Assembly (NCBI RefSeq): GCF_900110275.1
Contig: NZ_FODC01000008.1
Location: forward strand, 124,001 to 188,000
Length of the DNA stretch: 64,000 nt
Source of the DNA: Duganella sp. CF517
Lineage (GTDB): Bacteria; Pseudomonadota; Gammaproteobacteria; Burkholderiales; Burkholderiaceae_D
Reading direction: 5' to 3'
Each line of letters starts with the position of its first letter. The first letter of the stretch is position 1. Below, piece by piece: positions 1 to 15,132 of the stretch. Position numbers and translations under genes: made by a program. Under the pieces are notes generated by a model, which saw only the letters and a list, made by a program, of their open reading frames with translations, did not search any database and was not told the origin of the DNA.

Positions 1-4028
<4,028 letters not shown>

Positions 4029-4065
4029 AAGACAGTCCACTGTCATTTGGTTTGAGAAACACAAA

Positions 4066-4090
4066 GCCCGGCTGGGTAACCAGTCCGGGC
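4066..4090 (+). promoter_or_regulatory. Stable hairpin with GNRA-type loop in the rpoB-rpoC spacer
   Basis: GCCCGG-CTGG, loop GTAA, then CCAG-T-CCGGGC: a 10-bp stem with one bulged T and a GTAA tetraloop. No T-run follows, so it is not a standard intrinsic terminator. It sits in the 108-base spacer about 46 bases before the rpoC start. An mRNA-processing or stability role is inference. Confidence 0.6.
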
Positions 4091-4136
4091 GATGTAGTCT
4101 CAGGAATTAGAAGTTTAATCACCTCTGGAGTGATAC

Positions 4137-8369
<4,233 letters not shown>

Positions 8370-8390
8370 TAGAAATAAAGCGCAATATAG

Positions 8391-8417
8391 AACGGCACCT
8401 TCGGGTGCCGTTTTTTT
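8391..8417 (+). terminator. Intrinsic terminator of rpoBC
   Basis: ACGGCACC-TTCG-GGTGCCGT followed directly by TTTTTT: an 8-bp stem with an extra-stable UUCG loop and a T-run. It begins 22 bases after the rpoC stop. Confidence 0.93.
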
Positions 8418-8561
8418 ATGCCCGCGCTTAATAACCAGCCGCCAAGCGCCGCCAACCGCGCGCGCGCGCCCACGCCCCTACGCTATAGTCCGTGTAGCAA
8501 TGGCAGGCCTGATCCCGGGGTTTGCGCCAGTTACGAGTTCGTTCATGCTAAGATCTGGCTC

Positions 8562-9167
8562 ATGATTGCTCAAGCCCTCTTCACTCCCGCCCAGCAGAAA
8601 CTGCTGGGCTTGCTGTTTGTACGTGTCAATCAAGGTTTCCACTTGAACGAGATCATGCGACTGACCGGCCTGGGCAGCGCCTCGGCGCAGCGCGAGCTCA
8701 AGCGCCTGCACGAATCGGGCGTCATCACGTCCGAGCGCATCGGCAATGTGCGCCGCTTCAAACCCAACAAGGAATGCATCGTCTTCGGGGAATTGAGCAG
8801 CCTGGTCAAGAAAACCTTCGGCCTGGTCAGTGTATTGAATTCCGCATTGGCGCCGCTGCAGCACGTATTGAACGTGGCGTTTGTTTATGGCGCGACCGCC
8901 AAGGAACAAGAGGGCATGGATACGCCGGTGGAGTTGCTGCTGATCGGCGAAAACACCAGCTACGGCGAGCTGTTATCGCGGCTGCCGGTCGCCGAGCGCC
9001 TGTTGCGCCGGAAAATCAATCCCAACCTGTATTCGATTCCCGATTTTAAGCGCCGTCTGCGCGAGCAGCAGCCTTTTATCTTGCAGGTATTACGGGAACA
9101 GAAAATCTATGTATTGGGTGATGAAAGCGATCTGGAAAAGGTCAGCGGCGAAGAGGGTGCCGCTTAA
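8562..9167 (+). CDS. Winged-helix regulator with degenerate nucleotidyltransferase-like domain
   Basis: 201 residues from ATG 8562 (MIAQALFTPAQQKLLG...). An upstream in-frame start at 8418 would add a low-complexity Pro/Arg stretch overlapping the promoter region and was not used. Residues 1-75 form an ArsR/MarR-type winged helix (NEIMRLTGLGSASAQRELKR, then SGVITSERIGNVRRFK). Residues about 105-170 look like the minimal nucleotidyltransferase fold: VAFVYGATAKEQE...TPVELLLIG. In active enzymes this block reads GS...DxD; here Ser is Ala and the first Asp is Pro, so catalysis is doubtful. The family is usually annotated as a transcriptional regulator with a nucleotidyltransferase domain; target unknown. 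It converges with the kinase gene with no bases between the two stops. Confidence 0.75.
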   Translation: MIAQALFTPAQQKLLGLLFVRVNQGFHLNEIMRLTGLGSASAQRELKRLHESGVITSERIGNVRRFKPNKECIVFGELSSLVKKTFGLVSVLNSALAPLQHVLNVAFVYGATAKEQEGMDTPVELLLIGENTSYGELLSRLPVAERLLRRKINPNLYSIPDFKRRLREQQPFILQVLREQKIYVLGDESDLEKVSGEEGAA

Positions 9168-10616
9168 TCACCCGGCGGGTTTATTCAGTGGCCTGGCCAT
9201 CGGCGCCGGCGTCGTCACCGGTTTATGTGGAAACGATAAAGAAAATCGCGTGTACGATCCCGCCTGCGATTCACATTGAATTTGTCCGCCGAACGCGGTA
9301 ATTACCCGCTGGCAAAACGCCAGGCCCATACCGGTGCCGCCGCCATTATGCCGGGTGCTGTAGAACGGTTCGAAAACATGCGGCAGGACGTCATCCGGAA
9401 TTCCCGAGCCGGTATCGGTCACCAGCAGTTTATTCACTCCGCCGGTATTAAAGAATTCGATCTCCAGTTCGCCATGGCCTGCCGACTTGATCGCGTGTAG
9501 CGCGTTTTTGAATAAGTTGTACAACACGTAAACCAGCAAAACGTCCGAACCGTAAAAGGTGAAATCGTACCCGCCCTTGACCACGACCTTTTCGCGCGTT
9601 GTACTTTCGAACGGATAACAAGCCAGCGCTTCATCCACACATTTCTTGATCGAATAATTGGCGAAGTCGCTGCGGTCGAGCGTGCCCGCGCGCGCCGAGG
9701 CCAGCATCATGTCGACGACGAAATTCGAACGGCTGATCTCGGCGTCGATGTGCTGCGTCAGCTTGCTGAGATAGGCAAGTTGCGAAGCCTGCAACGTCGG
9801 CTCCATCAGATTGTGTTCGACCGCGCGGTGGTACCCGGCCAGCAGCTCGGGCAGGTATTTCGCGAGCACCCGCGACTGGCTGCGGATGGTCGCCAGCGGC
9901 GTGCGCATTTCGTGCGCGATCGTGGCGGCCACCTCCATCGGGTCGGCCAGCAGGTTGTGGCGCACCATCGCCTGGGCGATCAGTCCGAGACTGGCGGCAA
10001 CGAACAGCACCCCCGGCGGATAAAATTGCACGCCGTAATTGCAGAGATAGTCGACCGCGGCGAAGAAGTAGATCAACAGGCTGACCAGACAGTAGCGCAG
10101 CCGGGTTTTCTCGGTGGAGACCGCCTGCAATTGTCGGCGGTATAACAGCCACAAGCCGCGACACACGACGACGCCGGTCTGTAGCAGGTGCAGCGGGTGC
10201 AGCACGCCGGCCTTGGGGTAAAAGCCGAAGAAATAAGAATGGAGCCCGGCGACGATCCAGTCGCTGCTCAGCAGGACCACGCCCAGCAGCCCGGCGATCA
10301 CGTACGACAGCTCGACCCAGCGGCGGTCGCCGCGTTGGGCGGTGAGTTCGGCGATGAAGTGGTACAGGGTGGTCGGCAGGAACAGGATCAGTAAGTAGCC
10401 GAGCTTGGCCGCCGCGAGGGCCTCGTCAGGGTCGCGCAGCAGGAACAGCACCGCCCACGAGAACTGCCAGCAAAAGGTGGTGGCGCACAGCAGGAAGAAC
10501 GTCAGGCTGATGCGGCTGACGCCCCGCGACCGCAGTACATATATCCCGTAGGACAGAAATAGCAGCGAGACGACGGCGGGCAGGAGAGAGTGCATGTGCG
10601 CGTTTGGCTTGGACAA
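9168..10616 (-). CDS. Membrane-bound sensor histidine kinase, CqsS/LqsS-like
   Basis: 482 residues. The N-terminal ~220 residues hold about seven hydrophobic segments, starting with LLPAVVSLLFLSYGIYVL, and no periplasmic sensor domain. The H-box is TIAHEMRTPLATIRSQ with the phosphorylated His near residue 235. The N-box is VLYNLFKNALHAI, and the ATP lid has DTGSGIPDDV and GGGTGMGLAF. There is no receiver domain and no adjacent response regulator, so it is an orphan kinase. The multi-pass sensor with a TIAHExRTPL H-box resembles the alpha-hydroxyketone quorum-sensing kinases CqsS, LqsS and JqsS (the last from Janthinobacterium). That likeness is from memory, and no autoinducer synthase lies nearby, so the ligand is unproven. 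Confidence 0.85.
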   Translation of the reverse strand: MSKPNAHMHSLLPAVVSLLFLSYGIYVLRSRGVSRISLTFFLLCATTFCWQFSWAVLFLLRDPDEALAAAKLGYLLILFLPTTLYHFIAELTAQRGDRRWVELSYVIAGLLGVVLLSSDWIVAGLHSYFFGFYPKAGVLHPLHLLQTGVVVCRGLWLLYRRQLQAVSTEKTRLRYCLVSLLIYFFAAVDYLCNYGVQFYPPGVLFVAASLGLIAQAMVRHNLLADPMEVAATIAHEMRTPLATIRSQSRVLAKYLPELLAGYHRAVEHNLMEPTLQASQLAYLSKLTQHIDAEISRSNFVVDMMLASARAGTLDRSDFANYSIKKCVDEALACYPFESTTREKVVVKGGYDFTFYGSDVLLVYVLYNLFKNALHAIKSAGHGELEIEFFNTGGVNKLLVTDTGSGIPDDVLPHVFEPFYSTRHNGGGTGMGLAFCQRVITAFGGQIQCESQAGSYTRFSLSFPHKPVTTPAPMARPLNKPAG

Positions 10617-10778
10617 TAGTCGCAGTATTGCGCGACATGCGGCAAGTTGCTTGTATTTCGGAAAAACACTTGCGTTACATCAAAGAAGCCGCATTCCATC
10701 CCGCATTAAGTGGACGGGCCCGGTCACCGGGCGACGCCGCCGGCCGCCCGGCCGGGGCACACTTCAAAGGGGATTACC

Positions 10779-11237
10779 ATGTTACTGCACGCCACCGAAG
10801 TTGAAATCGCCGACATCACCGCCTCCCTCGCCGCCAACGCCAGGCAGACGTTCACCCACGCGCTGACGGTGTATCTGAAGGATTCCAACGCCTATGGCAA
10901 CACCTACTTCGCGCGCTATTTCGAGTGGCAGGGGATTTGCCGCGAGAAGTGGTTTTACGATTGCATCGCGCGCGACATGTTGCAGAATGAAGGGGTGTTC
11001 ATCACCAAGCACGCGCAGCAGGACTACCTGCGGGAGACCGTCCCGTTCCAGGACGTTCATTGCGAGATGAATGTTTATGACGTCAAGAAGTGCTCGTTTT
11101 GGCTGGAGTTCCGCTTCTTTTCGGGTGGAATGCCGGTCTCGGTCGGACGTCAGCAGATCGTCTTCGCCAACCATGCCAAGCAAATTACCGCGTTGCCCGA
11201 GTTGGTGATCAAGCGCATTAAACGCTACGAAAAGTAA
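10779..11237 (+). CDS. Hotdog-fold acyl-CoA thioesterase family protein
   Basis: 152 residues from ATG 10779, which has a clear ribosome site AAAGGGGA six bases upstream. The block DSNAYGNTYFARYFEWQGIC matches the active-site region of 4HBT-type thioesterases of the FadM/YbgC and enediyne-thioesterase group, where the usual pattern is (D/T)xxxxGNxYxxxYxxWQGxCRE. Members hydrolyse acyl-CoA or acyl-carrier-protein thioesters in the cytoplasm. No polyketide synthase or fatty-acid gene is adjacent in this window, so the substrate is unknown. It is divergent from the histidine kinase (162-base spacer) and converges with the DUF885 gene across a long hairpin. Confidence 0.75.
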   Translation: MLLHATEVEIADITASLAANARQTFTHALTVYLKDSNAYGNTYFARYFEWQGICREKWFYDCIARDMLQNEGVFITKHAQQDYLRETVPFQDVHCEMNVYDVKKCSFWLEFRFFSGGMPVSVGRQQIVFANHAKQITALPELVIKRIKRYEK

Positions 11238-11244
11238 TCGGCAA

Positions 11245-11279
11245 GGCGGGCTGGCCGGCTCGACGCCGGCCGGCCCGCC
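11245..11279. terminator. Long hairpin between convergent genes
   Basis: GGCGGGC-T-GGCCGGC, loop TCGAC, GCCGGCC-G-GCCCGCC: a 15-bp stem with a single T.G pair. It lies in the 48-base gap between converging stops. No T-run follows on either strand, so a bidirectional terminator is likely but not certain. Confidence 0.65.
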
Positions 11280-11285
11280 CGGCAT

Positions 11286-13091
11286 TTATCGCTGGGACGC
11301 GATCCAGCGGTCGACCTTTTCCTCCAGCAGGGCCAGCGGCACGGTGCCGTCGCCCAGCACCACTTCGTGGAACTTCGGCAGGCTGAAGCGCTCGCCCAGC
11401 GCTTCTTCCGCGCGATGGCGCAGCTCGACGATCTTAAGCGAACCGATCTTGTAGCCCAGCGCCTGGCCCGGCCACGCCATGTAGCGCTCGGTTTCGGTCT
11501 TGGCGTAGTCGTCGTAGCCCAAGGTGTCGCGCATGTACTGGATGCTTTGCTCGCGGGTCCAGCCCTGCGCGTGCATGCCGGTGTCGACCACCAGGCGGGT
11601 GGCGCGCAGCAGCTCGTCGTTCAGGTGGCCGAAGTACTGCGCCGGATCGTCGAACAAGCCCATCTCCTTGCCCAGCGTTTCGGAATACAGCGCCCAGCCT
11701 TCGGTGAAGGCATTGTTGCCGCCGTATTTGCGGAAGTCGGGCAGGTTCAATTCCTGCATCAGGGCGATATGGAAGTGGTGGCCTGGCTTGCCCTCGTGCA
11801 GGAAGAGTGTGGTCATGCCGGTGCTGCCGTATTTGGCCGGGTCGTTGACGACCGACCAGAACACGCCCGGACGCGAGCCGTCGCCGGCCGGCGCCGTGTA
11901 GTGGTCGGACGCGGTGGCGCGGCTCAGTTCCGGCTCCAGGCGCAGGTCCAGTTTGGCTTTCGGCATCAAGGTGAACATTTGCGGCAGCTTGGTGTCGAGC
12001 ACGTCGTTCAGCTTGTGGAACACGGCCTGCACTTGTTCCTCCGTCTTGAACGGGCGGAACTTGTCCTGCGCGGCGACCCACACCGGCAAGCCCTTGGCCG
12101 GGCCGTTGTAGCCGAGCTTGGGGCCGAGTTCGGCGAATTGCTGCTGGATGCGCGCCACTTCGCGCAGGCCGATGGCGTGGATCGCGTCCGGTTTGAGCGT
12201 GGTGGTGGTGGCGTTGGCCACGCGCGCCTGATACCAGGCGGCGCCGTCCGGCAACGCGCCGAGGCCGGTCGAGCCGCGGCAGGCCGGCAGGTAATCTTTT
12301 TCCAGGAAGGCGGCCAGGCGGGCCAGCGCCGGCATGATGTCGTCGCCGACGGTCTTGCGGTAGGCGGCCGTCAGGCGCTGCTTGTCGGCGTCGCCGAAGC
12401 CGGCCGGCAGTTTCTTGATCGGCGTGTAGAAGATGTTCGCTTCGGCCGTGTCGCTGACCAGTTTCTTGAACTGCGGCAGCGCCGAGATCATGATCGCCTT
12501 CGGCTGCGTGATGCCTTTTTTCATGCCTTCGCGCATGTTGGCGATGGCTTGGTCGATCCACGCAGGCATTTGCGAGATGCGGCGCAGGTAGGCGTCGTAT
12601 TCCTTGACGGTGGCGATCGGCTGCGACGCCTCGCCGCCGGCGTAGTTGGCCAGCACGACCGGCACGCTGTCCATCTGCGTGATCGGCAACAGGTGCTCGG
12701 GGAAGCGCTCCATCGCCAGCAGGCCGCGCAGCTCGTAGGCGAGGATGTCGTAGTTGATGCGGTCGTCGGCGTTCAGGTGGGCGCGCTTGATGGTCTTGAG
12801 CCGCTTGCTGAAATCGCGGTACATCTTGAATTGCAGCGCGCGCTTGCCCGGCGAGATGCTCAGGCCCAGCTGGTCGTCGTAGCGGTTGTCGCCGTTCTCG
12901 GTCGCGCCGATCGGCTCGTAGCGGGCGACGGCGTCGTAGTATTGGTCGGCGATGGCCAGCAGCGCCTGGTGCGCCGGGGTGGCGCTGACCCGTGGCACGG
13001 CGGCTTCCGGCGCCGCCATGCTATTGCTGATTGGAACGAAGACCAGCGCGAGCGCGGCCGCGACGCTGGCAAGACGGGTTGCATGCTTCAT
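11286..13091 (-). CDS. Exported DUF885 family protein (putative metallopeptidase)
   Basis: 601 residues from the ATG at 13091, chosen because AGGAAAC lies just upstream and the protein then begins with a signal peptide (MKHATRLASVAAALALVFVP...MAAPEA). An in-frame start at 13163 would bury this signal. The body is typical of DUF885 (COG4805): an N-terminal helical part with YEPIGATENGDNRYDD and a C-terminal LFLHEGKPGHHFHIALMQE, which carries the family's HExxPGHH metal-site-like motif. A periplasmic peptidase role is the usual prediction; activity is unproven for most members. The HPP/CBS gene lies 88 bases upstream on the same strand. Confidence 0.85.
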   Translation of the reverse strand: MKHATRLASVAAALALVFVPISNSMAAPEAAVPRVSATPAHQALLAIADQYYDAVARYEPIGATENGDNRYDDQLGLSISPGKRALQFKMYRDFSKRLKTIKRAHLNADDRINYDILAYELRGLLAMERFPEHLLPITQMDSVPVVLANYAGGEASQPIATVKEYDAYLRRISQMPAWIDQAIANMREGMKKGITQPKAIMISALPQFKKLVSDTAEANIFYTPIKKLPAGFGDADKQRLTAAYRKTVGDDIMPALARLAAFLEKDYLPACRGSTGLGALPDGAAWYQARVANATTTTLKPDAIHAIGLREVARIQQQFAELGPKLGYNGPAKGLPVWVAAQDKFRPFKTEEQVQAVFHKLNDVLDTKLPQMFTLMPKAKLDLRLEPELSRATASDHYTAPAGDGSRPGVFWSVVNDPAKYGSTGMTTLFLHEGKPGHHFHIALMQELNLPDFRKYGGNNAFTEGWALYSETLGKEMGLFDDPAQYFGHLNDELLRATRLVVDTGMHAQGWTREQSIQYMRDTLGYDDYAKTETERYMAWPGQALGYKIGSLKIVELRHRAEEALGERFSLPKFHEVVLGDGTVPLALLEEKVDRWIASQR

Positions 13092-13179
13092 GTTTGTTTC
13101 CTGGTCAATGAGAACTCTGGCGGCGACTAGCATAAAGCATAGCGTCGACCGCCCAAGAAACAAATTGTATCAAGCCCCG

Positions 13180-14364
13180 TCAGGCGGCCGCTTCGGCGAA
13201 ACGGCTTTCGTACAGCGCCGCCACCAGGTCCGATTGCGTGATGATGCCGGCGAAGCGCTGCTCGTCGTCGACCACGGGAATGTGATGGAAGCCGGAGTCC
13301 GCCATCAGCGGCACCAGGTCGACGATGGGCGTGTCGAGCCGCGCCGTGGTCGGGTGGTGGCTCATGATCTGGCCGACCACCTCGGCTTTTTCGGTGTGCG
13401 TGACGCCGCTCTTGCGCAGGAAGCGCCGCAGCTGGCTGCGGATATCGCCGTAATTATCCAGCCCGCCATGGTCGAGGAAGTCGGTTTGCGTGACGATGCC
13501 GATCACCCGGCGCGCGCGGTTGAGCACCGGCAAGGCCGCCACGTGATGGCGCCGCATCAGCTGCCACGCCTGTTCCAGATCGGTGCCGAATTCGGCGCTG
13601 ACGATGTCGCGCGACATGATGTCGGCGCAGTTGATGATGCCGAAGCGGCGCTGGTAGGCGCGCTGCTCGGTCTGCATGAACAGCGATTCCAGATCGTCGC
13701 GGCTGATGTCGAGCACCTGGTCGTGTTGCTTGAGCACGGCATCCAGGTCCTCGGGCTTGAAGCCCAGCCGCACGGTCGGCACCGCGTCCCCGGTGCCGTG
13801 CGGATTCGGATGGACGGCCTGCTGCGTGTGCGGATAGCGGCGTCCGGTCAGGTTGTTGTAGAGGATCGCCACGCCGGTCAGCAGCGCGGTATTGACCAGC
13901 ACCGTCAGCAGCGCGAATTCGAACCCGGCCGCGTGCACGGCGGGGCCGCCGATGACGGTGGTCAGCGCCACCGCGCCGCCGGGCGGATGCAGGCAGCGCA
14001 GCGCGAACATGGCGGCGATCGCCGCGCCGACGGCCACGCCGCACAGCACCGGCATCGGCAGCGATATGGCCGACCCCGGCCCCAGCCAGCGCACGCAGGC
14101 CGCGCCCACCAGTCCGCTAACGACATTGCCGCCGATGGCGGACCAGGGCTGGGCCAGCGGGCTGGCCGGCAGCGCGAACAACAGCACGGCCGAGGCGCCC
14201 ACCGGCGCGACCATGAAGATGGCGGCGCTGCTGGGCTCGAGCAGGAAATGGCTGAGGACGGCGGTGATGAGCAGGCCGCACAGGGCGCCGACGGCGGCGC
14301 GCAACTGTTCGGCGCCGCTGGCGGTGGTCGGGCTGGGGAGCCAGCGGTCGAGGAAAGCGCGCAT
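13180..14364 (-). CDS. HPP family membrane protein with C-terminal CBS pair
   Basis: 394 residues. The N-terminal ~170 residues have four to five hydrophobic helices and the family signature LHPPGGAVALTTVIGG. A soluble linker follows, then two CBS motifs: ADIMSRDIVSAEFGTDLEQA with VIGIVTQTDFLDHGG, and MSHHPTTARLDTPIVDLVPL with FAGIITQSDLVAALYES. HPP proteins are inner-membrane proteins; one studied cyanobacterial member transports nitrite. CBS pairs usually bind adenine nucleotides, so nucleotide-gated transport is a reasonable inference. The substrate is not evident from the neighbours. I see no clear ribosome site before the ATG. Confidence 0.85.
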   Translation of the reverse strand: MRAFLDRWLPSPTTASGAEQLRAAVGALCGLLITAVLSHFLLEPSSAAIFMVAPVGASAVLLFALPASPLAQPWSAIGGNVVSGLVGAACVRWLGPGSAISLPMPVLCGVAVGAAIAAMFALRCLHPPGGAVALTTVIGGPAVHAAGFEFALLTVLVNTALLTGVAILYNNLTGRRYPHTQQAVHPNPHGTGDAVPTVRLGFKPEDLDAVLKQHDQVLDISRDDLESLFMQTEQRAYQRRFGIINCADIMSRDIVSAEFGTDLEQAWQLMRRHHVAALPVLNRARRVIGIVTQTDFLDHGGLDNYGDIRSQLRRFLRKSGVTHTEKAEVVGQIMSHHPTTARLDTPIVDLVPLMADSGFHHIPVVDDEQRFAGIITQSDLVAALYESRFAEAAA

Positions 14365-14431
14365 GGGCTTAATGAGTATTTGAAATAACTATTATCCCAT
14401 GCCGGGCCGGCCCATGCACTTTCCCTGCACC

Positions 14432-14920
14432 TTATTGGTGCGTGTCGCGGTGGGCCACCAGCTCCAGCGGCAGCGCGGTCGTGTATTTGATCTGCTCCAT
14501 CGAGAACGCCGACGACACGCCGGTGAGCTGGCCGACCTTGATCAGACGCTTGTAGAACGCATCGTAGCCGTCGATGTCGGTGGTGACGACCTTGAGCAGG
14601 TAATCGACGTCGCCGCTCATGCGGTGGAATTCCTGCACTTCCGGCAAGGCCATGACGGCGGCGGCGAAGCGGTCGAGCCACTTGGCGTCGTGCTGGCCGG
14701 TGCGCACGCTGACATACACGGTCACCGGCAGGCCGACCTTGCGCCGGTTGACGATGGCGACGCGGCTTTCGATATAGCCGTCCTCTTCCAGCCGCTTGAC
14801 CCGTTTCCAGCAAGGCGTGCTGGACAGGCCGACCTTTTCGCTGAGCGCCGCGATCGAGAGCGTGCCGTCAACCTGGAGCGCGGCCAGGATGGCACGGTCG
14901 AATTTGTCGAGTGAATTCAT
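14432..14920 (-). CDS. Lrp/AsnC family transcriptional regulator
   Basis: 162 residues, the usual Lrp length. An N-terminal helix-turn-helix (LDKFDRAILAALQVDG, LSEKVGLSSTPCWKRVKRLE) is followed by the RAM ligand-binding domain (VSVRTGQHDAKWL..., EVQEFHRMSGDVDYLLKVVT). It diverges from the cysteine desulfurase fusion gene across 212 bases. Lrp-family members such as DecR control cysteine-detoxifying genes, so cysteine-responsive control of the divergent neighbour is a fair inference; the ligand is not shown by sequence alone. The start codon has only a weak ribosome site. Confidence 0.93.
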   Translation of the reverse strand: MNSLDKFDRAILAALQVDGTLSIAALSEKVGLSSTPCWKRVKRLEEDGYIESRVAIVNRRKVGLPVTVYVSVRTGQHDAKWLDRFAAAVMALPEVQEFHRMSGDVDYLLKVVTTDIDGYDAFYKRLIKVGQLTGVSSAFSMEQIKYTTALPLELVAHRDTHQ

Positions 14921-15002
14921 GTCGAATCTGGTGAAAAATGAGGATGAACGTTCCGTACCTTATCAATTTAGGGCATGGAGCCGCGTTGCAAAAGATGATT
15001 TC

Positions 15003-15019
15003 TACCGAATTGATCGGTA
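15003..15019. promoter_or_regulatory. Inverted repeat in the Lrp / desulfurase-fusion divergent region
   Basis: TACCGA-ATTGA-TCGGTA: perfect 6-bp arms around a 5-base A/T-rich centre. It lies 83 bases upstream of the Lrp start and 113 bases upstream of the fusion-gene start. The size and symmetry fit an Lrp-family operator, with A/T-rich centre and about 15-17 bp length. Binding is inference. Confidence 0.4.
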
Positions 15020-15132
15020 AACCAGCATGCCCATGCTGCCAAGGGTGTCAATCGCAGACTATTTTGGCATATTTTCTCCAGGTCGGCTGGGTAAACTGTC
15101 CAGCTGACTTGTCCATTTCCTCAGCCAACCCC

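Noticed and set aside
8457..8468. Run of alternating CG (Z-DNA candidate)
   Set aside because: Only about six dinucleotides long and expected by chance in a genome of this GC content.
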